A stretch of DNA of 64,000 nucleotides from an uncultured Planctomycetota bacterium (GCA_900696685.1 CAADHA010000166.1:18934-82933), one strand, 5' to 3'; positions 25,498-35,092 are shown, counted from the stretch's first letter. Notes: a model not told the origin generated them from the sequence alone. A program made the numbers and translations.

Positions 25498-26097
25498 TCA
25501 GGCTGCGGCAAGTAACTGGTGCGCCGCTCGCCAGCGATGGCAGGACTCGCAGTCGCCGCATGGCGATGCCTCTTCCGCCTGGCACCACCAGCACAGCGCG
25601 ATCGGCGCGCCGCTGGCCCGGATCAGGTCCGCCACCTGCTCATCGGTGCAGTCGAGCAGTGGTGTACGAATCTCCGGCAGCATGCCGCGCCAGATCGGGT
25701 CCATCCGCGCCAGTTGCCCCACGCATCCGACGACTTCGTGCACGGCCGCGATTCGGTCAAGATCGCGCCCGGCCTGGCAGGGCCAGATGACGCGACCGCA
25801 GCGCCACTCGGCGGCGGCGCTCAGCGCATCGAGCAGCAGGCGACCCATTGTCAGGGCGCTTTCCGCGGAGTGGAACAGCAACGAGGAGTCGCCATTGTCC
25901 GCGGAGCCAGGACCGACGACACGGTCCGTGCCGAAGTGTGCTGCCTGCCGCCGCGTTGCCGCCAGCGGCCGTGGCCGCGCTGCCTGCGCGAGCGCCGGCA
26001 CCCAGAGAATAGTCTGATCCGGCCGCTCCTGAAGCGTGAGAGCGGCGAGCGAGGCGGGCGAGCCGTCGGCAATGAGGAGGCGTCGCGGTGGAAGCAT
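25498..26097 (-). CDS. QueC-like protein with degenerate PP-loop
   Basis: 199 residues from the ATG at 26095-26097 (longer in-frame ATGs exist at 26136 and 26193). The C-terminus has the four-cysteine zinc pattern of 7-cyano-7-deazaguanine synthase (CWWCQAEEASPCGDCESC), and the middle has RTPLLDCTDEQVADLI, like the QueC segment before the zinc site. The N-terminus reads RRLLIADGSPASLAAL, which aligns with the ATP PP-loop strand but lacks the SGGxDS consensus. It may be a QueC paralogue with a changed activity, or a non-ATP-binding relative; a role in queuosine synthesis is not proven. Confidence 0.6.
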   Translation of the reverse strand: MLPPRRLLIADGSPASLAALTLQERPDQTILWVPALAQAARPRPLAATRRQAAHFGTDRVVGPGSADNGDSSLLFHSAESALTMGRLLLDALSAAAEWRCGRVIWPCQAGRDLDRIAAVHEVVGCVGQLARMDPIWRGMLPEIRTPLLDCTDEQVADLIRASGAPIALCWWCQAEEASPCGDCESCHRWRAAHQLLAAA

Positions 26098-26221
26098 GGC
26101 GTGTGCTATCGGCACGCTCCGGCGGATTGCTTTCATTTCAGGCGTTCGCCAGTGTGGAAGTCGATGCCCCGCCGCGCAAGGATCGACCTTCATTCACCGC
26201 CTCATTCTCGAGAGAAGTTCG

Positions 26222-27211
26222 ATGAAGCATGCAAACGAACGCCGGACCGCCGTCGAAGCGGTCCTCAGCGCCTGCCGCCTCTGCCGGACAGTCCAGTCCG
26301 CGCTGATCTCCGCCGAGTCGATCGCCAAGAAGGACAAGTCGCCGGTGACCGTGGCGGACTTCGGCGCCCAGGCCGTCGTCGCAAGCCGGCTGCGGCAGGC
26401 TTTTCCGAACGACCCGCTTGTGGGCGAAGAAGATGCCGGGGCGCTGCGCGGCCGCGAGAACGCTGAACTCCGCGGCAAAGTCGTCGCCAGTGTGCAGAGA
26501 ATCGCGCCCGCCATGAGTGAAGCGGCCATTCTCGACGCCATCGATCGCGGCAACTACGAAGGCGGCGCGACCGGCCGCCACTGGACGCTCGATCCCATCG
26601 ACGGCACCAAGGGCTTCCTCCGCAACGAGCAGTATGCCGTCGCCCTCGCGCTCATCGAGAACGGCAAGGTGGTGCTCGGCGTACTCGGCTGCCCGAGCCT
26701 GCCTCACGACGCCTCCAGGCCCGACGGCCCGGCGGGATGTGTCTTCATCGCCGTCGAAGGCCAGGGCGCGACGATGCGCACACTCGACGATCCGAAGGAG
26801 CGGCCCATCCGCGTCACCTCCATCACTGATCCGAGCCGGGCGAGTTTCTGCGAGTCCGTCGAATCGGCTCACTCGGCCCAGGACGACTCGGCCAAAGTCG
26901 CCGAAATGCTGGGCATCACCGTGCCCCCCTACCGCATCGACAGCCAGTGCAAGTACGCGGCCGTGGCGCGCGGCGACGCCTCCATCTACCTCCGCCTCCC
27001 GACGAAGAAGGGCTACGAAGAGAAGATCTGGGATCACGCGGCTGGGTCAATCGTCATTCGTGAAGCGGGCGGCCGCGCGACGGATGTGCGCGGCCACGAC
27101 CTCGATTTCTCCCTCGGCCGAACACTGCGCAACAACCTCGGCGTGGTCGTGACCAACGGCATCCTGCACGATCGCGTTGTGGCGGCTGTGCGCAAGGTGC
27201 TCGGCGTCTAG
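26222..27211 (+). CDS. 3'(2'),5'-bisphosphate nucleotidase, Hal2/CysQ-like
   Basis: 329 residues from the ATG at 26222 (GAGAG upstream). Lithium-sensitive phosphatase motifs are complete: VGEEDAG, DPIDGTKGF (metal-binding DPxDGT) and WDHAAG. KKDKSPVTVADFGAQAVV at the N-terminus is typical of the Hal2 branch. It probably dephosphorylates 3'-phosphoadenosine 5'-phosphate, recycling a by-product of sulfate activation. Followed after 27-87 bp by rtcB on the same strand. Cytoplasmic. Confidence 0.88.
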   Translation: MKHANERRTAVEAVLSACRLCRTVQSALISAESIAKKDKSPVTVADFGAQAVVASRLRQAFPNDPLVGEEDAGALRGRENAELRGKVVASVQRIAPAMSEAAILDAIDRGNYEGGATGRHWTLDPIDGTKGFLRNEQYAVALALIENGKVVLGVLGCPSLPHDASRPDGPAGCVFIAVEGQGATMRTLDDPKERPIRVTSITDPSRASFCESVESAHSAQDDSAKVAEMLGITVPPYRIDSQCKYAAVARGDASIYLRLPTKKGYEEKIWDHAAGSIVIREAGGRATDVRGHDLDFSLGRTLRNNLGVVVTNGILHDRVVAAVRKVLGV

Positions 27212-27298
27212 CAGGTCGCCCAGGTCTCGGGTGGCGCGGTGAACAGGCCGCAGCATCGGACGGCGATGTTGCAGCGCGCCGTCGATTGGAGCAGGCCC

Positions 27299-28486
27299 AT
27301 GCCGTTCCAGAGCGAACAGTGCGGCGGAGTTGAGTGGAAGTCATGGGGACTCGACCTCGATTCTGCTTCCATCGATCAGATGCGCAACGCGTGCCGTTTG
27401 CCGGTGTCGGTGGCGGCGGCGCTGATGCCCGATGCGCACGTGGGCTACGGCCTGCCCATCGGCGGGGTGCTGGCGACGGACAACGCCGTCATCCCTTATG
27501 CCGTGGGCGTGGACATCGCCTGCCGGATGAAACTCACCGTGCTCGATCTTCCGGTCGAGGCGCTGCGCGGGCAGATCGACCGCCTTGCCAACGCGCTCAA
27601 GTCCGAAACCGCTTTCGGCATGGGCGCCAAGTGGGACCGCCGCCGCGAGCATGCCGTCATGGAAGAGGACTGGTCCGTCAGCCCTGTGACGCAGCGGGGC
27701 CGCGACAAGGCGTGGTCCCAACTGGGTACGAGCGGCTCGGGCAATCACTTCGTCGAGTTCGGCACACTCACGCTCGATGCGCCTGAGATGGGCCTTGACG
27801 CGGGGGTGTACGTTGCGCTGCTCAGCCACAGCGGCAGCCGGGGCACGGGCTACGCCGTGGCGAGCCACTACTCGAAGATGGCGATGGAACTGCATCCGGA
27901 GTTGCCCAGGGAACTGCGGCACCTCGCCTGGCTCGACCTCGATACCGATGCGGGCCGCGAATACTGGGCGGCAATGAAACTCATGGGCAAGTACGCCTCG
28001 GCCAATCACGCGATCATCCACGATTCGATCGTGCGGCATCTCGGCGCGCGCGTGCTCGCCGGCGTTGAGAATCATCACAACTTCGCGTGGAAGGAAGTGC
28101 ACGGCGGCGCCGAGGTGATCGTGCACCGCAAGGGCGCGACGCCGGCCGGCGCGGGCGTGCTCGGAGTGATCCCCGGCTCCATGGCAGCGCCGGGATTCGT
28201 CGTGCGCGGCAAGGGGTCGACCGATTCGCTCTGCTCGGCCGCCCACGGCGCGGGGCGGACGATGTCGCGCACCGCCGCCAGGAACTCCTTCCGCTGGAGC
28301 CACGTGAAGAAACTGCTTGAGGAGCGCGGCGTCACGCTGCTCAGCGCCGGCCTCGACGAAGTGCCCATGGCCTACAAGGACATTCACAAAGTGATGGCGC
28401 AGCAGGACGACCTCGTGCAGATCATCGCCCGTTTCGATCCCGCCGTCGTGCGCATGGCGCCGGAGGGCGAGCGGGCGGAAGACTGA
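27299..28486 (+). CDS. rtcB: RtcB-type RNA-splicing ligase
   Basis: 395 residues from the ATG at 27299, with GGAG 7 nt upstream; a GTG at 27239 would add 20 residues. RtcB motifs are PDAHVGYGLPIGGVLAT, VGVDIACRM (metal Cys and Asp), GTSGSGNHFVEFG, ENHHNFAW and HRKGATPAG, with the guanylylated His in the AAHGAGR segment. The enzyme joins 2',3'-cyclic phosphate or 3'-phosphate RNA ends to 5'-OH using GTP. There is no archease gene or RtcR regulator nearby. Confidence 0.9.
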   Translation: MPFQSEQCGGVEWKSWGLDLDSASIDQMRNACRLPVSVAAALMPDAHVGYGLPIGGVLATDNAVIPYAVGVDIACRMKLTVLDLPVEALRGQIDRLANALKSETAFGMGAKWDRRREHAVMEEDWSVSPVTQRGRDKAWSQLGTSGSGNHFVEFGTLTLDAPEMGLDAGVYVALLSHSGSRGTGYAVASHYSKMAMELHPELPRELRHLAWLDLDTDAGREYWAAMKLMGKYASANHAIIHDSIVRHLGARVLAGVENHHNFAWKEVHGGAEVIVHRKGATPAGAGVLGVIPGSMAAPGFVVRGKGSTDSLCSAAHGAGRTMSRTAARNSFRWSHVKKLLEERGVTLLSAGLDEVPMAYKDIHKVMAQQDDLVQIIARFDPAVVRMAPEGERAED

Positions 28487-28510
28487 ACGAGATCCTCGCG
28501 AGAGCGCTTC

Positions 28511-29134
28511 CTAGTCGATCTTGACGCCCTCGACGCGCCTGAGCACCCCTGACTCCTCGATCGTGAAGAGGTCCGTGATGCGTTCGCGCGTGAAAGCGGC
28601 TTCGATTTCTTCCTTTGTTCCGCTCAGGTGGACGGTGGTGGGTCCGCCGGCGAAGAAGCCGCCGGCCGCATCGTCGCCGCCCTCGCCACTGATCTCCCCC
28701 TTGAATTCGCCGGCCTTGACGGCGTCGATGAAGCGCTTGATCGCAGGCGAGAGCAGGATGATCTCATTCTTCTCGGTGAGAACAAGGCGGGCGATGGAGT
28801 ACTCGGGCGAAGCCGCACCCGCCCCTTCGTCACTCTCATCGGTGCGCACATGGATGATCAGCGCACCGTTGTGCGAGCGGATGAACACGGTGCTCTCCTC
28901 GAGGACAAATCGCTCCTGCGCGGTGTCCCACTTGGTCGAGGCAAGGCGGAACTCGCCGCGGCCCACGTGGCGCGAGTACGCGATGGATTCGTCGCCGAGC
29001 CACGCGCCGGTCAGACGCCCGGCCGTCTCGTTGTCCACGGGTTCACCGAGAAGATGAGGCGTCGTGACCGAGGAGCAGGCGCCGAGACAGATCAGCGCGG
29101 CCGCAATGAGCACTTGTGTGAAGCGAAGAAGCAT
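28511..29134 (-). CDS. Putative lipoprotein
   Basis: 207 residues from the ATG at 29132-29134, preceded by GGAGGG. The signal MLLRFTQVLIAAALICLGAC ends in a lipobox cysteine. The mature part has strands such as GALIIHVRTDE and YSIARLVLTEKNEIILLSP and a Gly/Asp-rich loop (EGGDDAAGGFFAGG). No family recognised; probably a small periplasmic envelope protein. It converges with rtcB. Confidence 0.7.
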   Translation of the reverse strand: MLLRFTQVLIAAALICLGACSSVTTPHLLGEPVDNETAGRLTGAWLGDESIAYSRHVGRGEFRLASTKWDTAQERFVLEESTVFIRSHNGALIIHVRTDESDEGAGAASPEYSIARLVLTEKNEIILLSPAIKRFIDAVKAGEFKGEISGEGGDDAAGGFFAGGPTTVHLSGTKEEIEAAFTRERITDLFTIEESGVLRRVEGVKID

Positions 29135-29264
29135 TGGCGATACCCTCCGGCAGAGAATCAAACGGGGTCGATCAGCGAGCGAATGGATAATGTGTCCCCG
29201 TCCGGCGCTGGTCAAGTCGCGGTCCGCCCTCGTCCGGAGCGCTGCGGGCGGCAATACCCCCGGC

Positions 29265-30269
29265 ATGGCGGCGTGGACTTCCGGATGGACAACGATGATC
29301 CTGTCGTGCGCATGGCTCACTTCATGCGCCGCGAGCATTGAAGGGCCGACGACCGCGTCGGCGCGGCGATCGCCCTTCGTCCTCGTGCTCGGCATCGCGC
29401 AGGATGCGGGTTACCCGCAGACGGCGTGCCGCAGGGCGTGCTGCGCAGCCGTCGCGGCCGATCCAGCACGACGGCGCCTGGTCGCCGGCATCGCAATAGT
29501 CGATCCGCAGTCGAGTGAGCGCTGGATCATCGACTGCACCCCCGACTTCGGCGAGCAGCTTCTCCTGCTCGATGCTGTGGCGCCGCCTGCCATGGATCGG
29601 GACGGGTTCGCCTCGCAGCCGCTGCTCGAGGGCATCTTTCTGACGCACGCGCACATCGGCCACTACACCGGTCTGATGGAACTCGGGCGCGAGGCGACGG
29701 GGGCCACGCGCGTGCCTGTGTACGCCATGCCGCGCATGCGTTCCTTTCTCGAACGTAACGGGCCGTGGCGGCAGTTGGTCGAGTTGGGCAATGTCGAGTT
29801 GCGCCCTCTCGCCGCCGAGACTCCGGTCGCTCTGAACGAGCGCATCCGGGTCACGCCCTTGGTCGTGCCGCACCGCGACGAGTATTCCGAGACGGTCGGA
29901 TTCCGCATCAACGGGCCGGGGCGGTCAATCCTCTATCTCCCAGACATCGACAAGTGGGAGCGCTGGGAACGGTCGATCGAAGAGGAAGTGAAGCGCGTTG
30001 ACGTCGCACTACTCGACGGGACGTTCTTCAGCGGCGATGAACTCGGCGGCCGAGACATGGCGGAGGTCCCCCACCCCTCGGTGCGCGAGAGCATGGAGCG
30101 CCTGTCAACCCTGCCGCCGGCCGAGCGCGCCAAGGTGCGCTTCATTCACCTCAATCACACGAATCCCCTTCTCGACGTGGACGGCGAGGCGATGCGGGAA
30201 GTGCGCGGCAGGGGGTTCGGCGTCGCGGCGCAGGGCGAGGTCATGGGTCTGGGCCGTCTGCTTGAATGA
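29265..30269 (+). CDS. PqqB-like metallo-beta-lactamase-fold protein, exported
   Basis: 334 residues from the ATG at 29265, giving a lipoprotein-like signal (MILSCAWLTSCAAS). The body opens with VLVLGIAQDAGYPQ and has the MBL metal site in the form THAHIGHYTGL, then PHRDEYSETVGF, LYLPDIDKW and LDGTFF, with HLNHTNPLLD near the end. This is the PqqB-like branch in which the usual HxHxDH is THAHIGH. No other pqq genes are present, so PQQ synthesis is not implied. Probably periplasmic. Confidence 0.8.
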   Translation: MAAWTSGWTTMILSCAWLTSCAASIEGPTTASARRSPFVLVLGIAQDAGYPQTACRRACCAAVAADPARRRLVAGIAIVDPQSSERWIIDCTPDFGEQLLLLDAVAPPAMDRDGFASQPLLEGIFLTHAHIGHYTGLMELGREATGATRVPVYAMPRMRSFLERNGPWRQLVELGNVELRPLAAETPVALNERIRVTPLVVPHRDEYSETVGFRINGPGRSILYLPDIDKWERWERSIEEEVKRVDVALLDGTFFSGDELGGRDMAEVPHPSVRESMERLSTLPPAERAKVRFIHLNHTNPLLDVDGEAMREVRGRGFGVAAQGEVMGLGRLLE

Positions 30270-30408
30270 GCGGCTCTCCCGTCGAACTTCTCGTTCAGGC
30301 AAGCCGCATCGGGGGCTGAAAGCGCGGATCCGGGCGGCGGCGGGACAGTGAGAGCGCCTCCGGAAGAGCGCCTGCCGCCAGACGCCCTTCCCCCTGGCCC
30401 GGATGAGA

Positions 30409-31659
30409 TCACCGCCTGGCTCTTGTCAACATCAGCATCGACACCGTTCCGACGCCGGTGAACGTGGCTGCCACGACGAAGGCGATGCCGCTGTGCCCCG
30501 CCTGAAGTAGCAGTCCAACGTACAGGCTCGACACCATGTCGCCTACAGCATTGCCGCAGGCCAGGATGCCGAAGCCGAGACTGCGAAGGTGACGCGGCAG
30601 CAGTTCCGCCGCGACGGCCTTCTCGAGCGTCTCCTCGATCGAGATGTAGATGCCTGAGAGCACGATGGCGACCGCCACGAGTGCAAACGATCCGCTGCCG
30701 ACCGCCAGGAGGAGATTGACGACGACGCCCAGCGCGTAGCCGGCCGCGAGGACACCCCGCTTGGAACGGCGATCGCCGACGTGCCCCGCCGGGTAGGCCG
30801 CCAGCGCCGCGACAAAGTTGTGAGCCGCGTACAGCAGCACGGCCAGAGACAACACGCCGTCGGCTGCAATATCCGCTCCAAGACTGCGCGCCGCGATCCA
30901 GATCAGGAACGTGCGGGAGAAGTCACCCATTCCGAAAAGCATGACCACGATCAGAAACAGCCAGAACGCGCGAGGCAACTTCGGAAGGCGCGGCAATCGC
31001 CCTGTCGACATGACCTCGCCCACCGGATCAGCGATCTCCACCGGCTCGTGATCATCCACCCGCTCGCGCGCGATGAAGAACAGCGTACCGGCCGCAAGCA
31101 CCCCCGGCACAAGCGTCCACAGGATCAGTTCCCGGAATCCCAGACCGAGTGCGATCGCACCAGCCGCGATCAGCGGCCCGACGACCGCGCCCAGCATGTC
31201 GCCGGCCCGCTCAAGCCCGTACGCCCGCCCGAAGTGCGTCGGCTCCACGGCATCAGCCAGCAGATAATCGCGCAAGGGAGATCGGAAGCCGCGCCCGATC
31301 CACGCCGTCGTGCGCAGCGAAACGATTGCGCCCAGGCTCGCGACCAGCGCGATCGCCGCCGTCGCCAGCGTCGTCACCAGGTATCCAAGCGACGCCCAGG
31401 GCTTCTTGCGCTGTACGTGGTGGCCCAGGTATCCCCCGCCGAGTTTCGAAATGCTCACGAAGAAGTCCGCCACGCCCTCGATCAATCCCAGCCCCGCAGG
31501 CCCAAGCCCGACCGAGGCCAGATAGAACGGCAGGACCGCAGTGGCCATCTCGTGACTGACATCGGAGAAGAACGTGGCCAGTACGATGCCCAGCACCGAG
31601 CGCGTGATCCATCGCCGCGGTGAGACACCCCTGCCGCATTCAGGCGAGCCAGTCTTCAA
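30409..31659 (-). CDS. MFS transporter
   Basis: 416 residues with about 12 hydrophobic helices. An MFS-like loop appears as GGGYLGHHVQRKKPW after helix 2, and the central loop carries the acidic stretch ERVDDHEPVEIADP. The second half repeats the pattern with AYPAGHVGDRRSKRG. Substrate unknown. The N-terminus (RSVLGIVLATFFSDVSHEMA) resembles the metal/drug-efflux branch that I recall annotated simply as MFS. Inner membrane. Confidence 0.85.
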   Translation of the reverse strand: MKTGSPECGRGVSPRRWITRSVLGIVLATFFSDVSHEMATAVLPFYLASVGLGPAGLGLIEGVADFFVSISKLGGGYLGHHVQRKKPWASLGYLVTTLATAAIALVASLGAIVSLRTTAWIGRGFRSPLRDYLLADAVEPTHFGRAYGLERAGDMLGAVVGPLIAAGAIALGLGFRELILWTLVPGVLAAGTLFFIARERVDDHEPVEIADPVGEVMSTGRLPRLPKLPRAFWLFLIVVMLFGMGDFSRTFLIWIAARSLGADIAADGVLSLAVLLYAAHNFVAALAAYPAGHVGDRRSKRGVLAAGYALGVVVNLLLAVGSGSFALVAVAIVLSGIYISIEETLEKAVAAELLPRHLRSLGFGILACGNAVGDMVSSLYVGLLLQAGHSGIAFVVAATFTGVGTVSMLMLTRARR

Positions 31660-32460
31660 GGCCGGTACTCCGCGCCAGCGCCCTTCGCGGACGCGATGAT
31701 AAATCCGTTGCCTGCCGCATACTCAGTCGCCGGGGTCACATTCCGATGGGCCGGGAACCACATCGTGCTGCCCACCGGCAGGCCCATCATGCAGCCCTGC
31801 GCAAGATTGAAGGCGATCAGCGCGGCGAACATGGCGGTCATCATCGCCCGTCGATCGCCGGCCTGGTCACGGAGGAACTGAAGCAGTATAACGAGGTTCC
31901 GACAAAGGCACCACGCCGAAGATGGTGCGAGGGAACACATGAAGCACCTGCTCGAGTGAATGGATGAGGAACAGGCCGATGATGACGTCGATCGACCCAT
32001 AGATGATGACGGGGCCGACGGTGCGGCCGCTGCAGGCATGGAAGATCGCATTTGAACTGTTTCGATACGTTCAGTCGAGCAGGTCAACTCCATGGGCGTG
32101 GTCAGCGACACAGATCAATGTCCGCTTCCACGACTTTCTTTCGACCTCCAGAGCGGTCCGGCAGAGCACGCCTGTGGCGATCTGTAAGAAGACGGAAGAC
32201 GATGAAGACGCCGGCCGAGTCGAGGCTGGCGGCGGGGATCATGTCGATGATGAGCGGCCAATCGGCGCCGAAGTCGCCGCAGGATTCGATTCGATCAAAG
32301 CGGATGGCGCCGCGCATGGCAAGCATGGTATTCGCGATCGCAATTCGCCTCAAATGCCAGCGTCGATACGTCAAGGGCTGCAAGAATCGGCGAGCGATGG
32401 CGGGGCGATCCCACTCCTGCTGGATGTTCCCCCGATCGGTTCCCCTCTCGCTCAAACCGA
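31660..32460 (-). pseudogene. Decayed membrane-protein gene (remnant)
   Basis: About 970 bases (31660-32625) between the MFS gene and tRNA-Pro lack a coherent gene, but three minus-strand frames carry membrane-protein-like fragments in sequence: WPLIIDMIPAASLDSAGVFI (near 32200), SGRTVGPVIIYGSIDVIIG followed by LFLIHSLEQVLHVF (near 32000), and MMTAMFAALIAFNLAQG (near 31840). Each fragment ends in a stop or a frame change. This is what a frameshifted transmembrane gene would look like. The family is not recognisable. Base composition is slightly less GC-rich than the neighbours. 32461-32625 shows nothing. Confidence 0.35.
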
Positions 32461-32625
32461 AGAATCGATACAGTCCAGTTCCTGCCGCCAGTCAGGACGA
32501 CTCGGTGCGCACCTCGATTGCCGCAGGCGCCTCTGCAACCTGCCCCTTCGGTCACGAAACCCCAACGCTCTCAAGGAGAAAGCCCCTCGACGTGCTCTCG
32601 GAAGCACTTGATCTCTCAAGAGAAA

Positions 32626-32699
32626 TCGGGGTGACAGGATTTGAACCTGCGGCCTTTGCGTCCCGAACGCAACGCTCTACCAAGCTGAGCTACACCCCG
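32626..32699 (-). tRNA. tRNA-Pro (CGG)
   Basis: Minus-strand cloverleaf with acceptor CGGGGTG / CACCCCG, D-arm GCTCAGCTTGGTAGAGC, anticodon loop TTCGGGA (anticodon CGG) and T-arm GGTTCAAATCC. The C1-G72 pair and discriminator A are characteristic of bacterial tRNA-Pro. No CCA encoded. Confidence 0.95.
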
Positions 32700-32876
32700 G
32701 AGTCACGCGGCCGGGCGTCCGGCGCGACATGAAGGCAAGGATAGGGATGCCGCGTGTCGGCGTCGAGCGGCACGGCGGTCGCGATTTCGGGGGGTTCGCG
32801 TGAGGAAAGACGCGCAGCCGGATTCCGATCAGGCGCCGCAGCCCCCAGTCCCGGGCCTCACGCCCTAGTATGTGCC

Positions 32877-33572
32877 ATGTCCGATCTCTTCCGCCAGCCG
32901 CCGCGCCGGCCGCTCGTCGCTCCGTCGATCCTCTCCGCCGACTTCGGGCGGATGGCCGCGGAGTGCAAGGCAGTCCTGGACGCCGGGGCGGACCTGCTTC
33001 ATCTCGACGTGATGGATGGGCACTTCGTTCCCAATCTGACGATGGGGCCGGACATGTGCGCGGCTGTTCGGAGGCACTTGCCCGAGGCGTTCATCGACGT
33101 CCACCTGATGGTGACGGATCCTGGACTCTTCATAGAGCCGTTCGTCCGTGCCGGGGCGAACCACCTGACTTTTCACGTCGAGTCGCTGGAGGGCGCGGCG
33201 GCGCGCGAACTGGCCCTGCGCATCCGCAACGACGGGGCGACGGCGGGCATCGCCATCAACCCCCCTACAGACGTGCAGCGCGTGCTGCCGCTCATCGAGC
33301 ACTTCGATCTTGTGCTGGTGATGAGCGTGAACCCCGGCTACTCGGGCCAGTCGTTCATCGCGTCGGTGCTTGAGAAGGTGCGGGCGATCGCGCCGCGCCT
33401 GCGGCCGGATCAGCGGCTGGAAATGGACGGCGGCATCGGGCCGCGCGAAGCGGGCGCGTGTCTCGCGGCTGGCTGCGACGTGATCGCGGCGGCGTCGAGC
33501 ATCTTCAGGAGCGGCGACTACGCGGACGCGATTACGGCGCTGCGGCGAGCGACGCCGGTGCGGGTCCCGTGA
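32877..33572 (+). CDS. rpe: Ribulose-phosphate 3-epimerase
   Basis: 231 residues from the ATG at 32877. TIM-barrel epimerase motifs are VAPSILSADFGRM, LHLDVMDGHFVPNLTMGP, DVHLMV, VMSVNPGYSGQSFI and MDGGIG. These contain the metal-binding His and Asp residues. It interconverts ribulose 5-phosphate and xylulose 5-phosphate in the pentose phosphate pathway. It converges with the HNH gene 4 bp downstream. An upstream in-frame ATG at 32754 is rejected because rpe begins close to the first strand. Confidence 0.95.
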   Translation: MSDLFRQPPRRPLVAPSILSADFGRMAAECKAVLDAGADLLHLDVMDGHFVPNLTMGPDMCAAVRRHLPEAFIDVHLMVTDPGLFIEPFVRAGANHLTFHVESLEGAAARELALRIRNDGATAGIAINPPTDVQRVLPLIEHFDLVLVMSVNPGYSGQSFIASVLEKVRAIAPRLRPDQRLEMDGGIGPREAGACLAAGCDVIAAASSIFRSGDYADAITALRRATPVRVP

Positions 33573-33576
33573 ACGC

Positions 33577-34206
33577 TCAGCGCAGTTCAACGGACCAGTA
33601 GGCGTTGTCGAGGAAGGTCTGCCAGCAGGCGTAGCGGTCGTCGCCGAGGCGCAGCGTGATCAGCGGATTGCGCTTGGGTCGCACGGGCCGGCGCACCAGC
33701 GTGAGATGAGCCTGGTCGGGGGTACGTCCGCCCTTGCGCGCGTTGCAGCCGGTGCAGGCGCAGACGAGGTTGTCCCACGTGTCCCCGCCGTTCTGGCTCT
33801 TGGGGATGACATGGTCAATGCTCAATTCACTGGTGGCGAAGGTCCCGCCGCAATACTGGCACTGGTTGCGGTCGCGGGCGAAGATGTTCTTGCGGTTCAA
33901 CTTGACCATCTGCTGGGGCAGGCGGTCGTATCCGAACAGGCGGATGATGCGGGGCACGGCGATGTCGAGGCGCACGGTGCGGACCCAGTCGTGCCGGTCT
34001 CGCTCGAACTGCTGCTGGAGGGCCGCGAGGTCGGTCCAGGTCTGGAAGTCGTAGTTGCAGTACTTGCCGTCCTCGACGCTGATGACTTCGGCGAGGTTCT
34101 TGACGAGCAGCCGGAAGGCGCGGCGCGCGGAGATGACCCGCACCGCCATGTAGAGGCGGTTGAGGACGAGGACTTTGCTGTCCAGTGCGATCGAATGCGC
34201 GTGCAC
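33577..34206 (-). CDS. HNH endonuclease family protein
   Basis: 209 residues from a GTG at 34204-34206 with AAGGAGGG 6 nt upstream. The C-terminal half has the HNH core: QCQYCGGTFATSELSIDHVI, then the asparagine and final His region (GGDTWDNLVCACTGCN) with four zinc cysteines (CQYC, CTGC). The N-terminal half (DSKVLVLNRLYMAVRVISAR) is the conserved domain of the stand-alone bacterial HNH family, widespread and not linked to mobile elements here. Biological target unknown. Confidence 0.85.
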   Translation of the reverse strand: MHAHSIALDSKVLVLNRLYMAVRVISARRAFRLLVKNLAEVISVEDGKYCNYDFQTWTDLAALQQQFERDRHDWVRTVRLDIAVPRIIRLFGYDRLPQQMVKLNRKNIFARDRNQCQYCGGTFATSELSIDHVIPKSQNGGDTWDNLVCACTGCNARKGGRTPDQAHLTLVRRPVRPKRNPLITLRLGDDRYACWQTFLDNAYWSVELR

Positions 34207-34324
34207 TCCCGGCCCTCCTTAGGCCAATCGCCCGGCATCGGGTGCATGAGTATACCACGCTCGGACGTGGGTCACGCGGCGAAGCGTCGCCTCATCGGCG
34301 GGCCGCCGGAAACGACCGCGCCCC

Positions 34325-34903
34325 TCAGCGATCACGCGGCCGAGAGCGAATGGGCCGAGGCTGCTCCAGATCCGCCTTGTTCTCGGCCCGTCGGCGGCGG
34401 AAGAAGGTCTTGAGCAGTTCGCCTGCCTCGTCGGCCAGAACGCCGCTGATGATCTCGACGCTGTGGTTGAGGCGGCGGTCCGAACAGAGGTTGTAAAGCG
34501 TGTGGACCGCCCCCGCCTTGGGGTCCGAGGTGCCATAGATCAGCCGCCCCACCCGCGCCTGAACAATCGCTCCCGCGCACATGGGGCAGGGTTCCAGCGT
34601 GACGGCAAGGGTGCAGTCGCTCAGCCGCCAGGTTTTCATGGCGGCCGCGGCGCGCCGGATGACCATGATCTCCGCGTGGCCGGTCGGGTCATGCACCGCC
34701 TCGCGGAGATTATGCGTTTCGGCGATGATCTCGTCTCCGCGGTAGAGCACCGCTCCGACGGGAACCTCATCCGCATCGGCGGACTTGCGGGCCAGATCAA
34801 GCGCCCGGCGCATCATGCGGAGATCGCGCTCGGTCGCGCGGCCGCGGGCGGGAGTGGCACGAGGTGTTGAACGAAGGATGGTCAACCGTTTCACCCACCG
34901 CAT
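34325..34903 (-). CDS. tadA: tRNA-specific adenosine deaminase
   Basis: 192 residues from the ATG at 34901-34903; the frame continues to ATGs at 34984 and 35041 but the extra residues are not family-like. Zinc and catalytic motifs are HAEIMVI (His, catalytic Glu) and PCPMCAGAIV, with DEVPVGAVL at the start of the fold. TadA converts A34 to inosine in tRNA-Arg(ACG). There is a basic C-terminal tail (FFRRRRAENKAD) and an N-terminal extension of about 30 residues. Confidence 0.9.
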   Translation of the reverse strand: MRWVKRLTILRSTPRATPARGRATERDLRMMRRALDLARKSADADEVPVGAVLYRGDEIIAETHNLREAVHDPTGHAEIMVIRRAAAAMKTWRLSDCTLAVTLEPCPMCAGAIVQARVGRLIYGTSDPKAGAVHTLYNLCSDRRLNHSVEIISGVLADEAGELLKTFFRRRRAENKADLEQPRPIRSRPRDR

Positions 34904-35092
34904 GAAGGCATGGAGCGCGCCGGCGGGAAAGGCGTTTCCCTGCAATGAGCCGGTCTGCGCTTCGTCTTCGTGCGAGGGGATCATCGGAGGAAGATGAGAG
35001 GTCCTTTGCGGGATATACGACGTGAGAGGGCCATTTTGCACGCAAGAGAGTGCCCGTGAGTCTACTCAGGAGCGATAACGCGCGGCCGATGG

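Noticed and set aside
33577..34206. HNH gene as evidence of a mobile element or intein
   Set aside because: It is a stand-alone widespread HNH family with no integrase, repeats or intein splice motifs around it.
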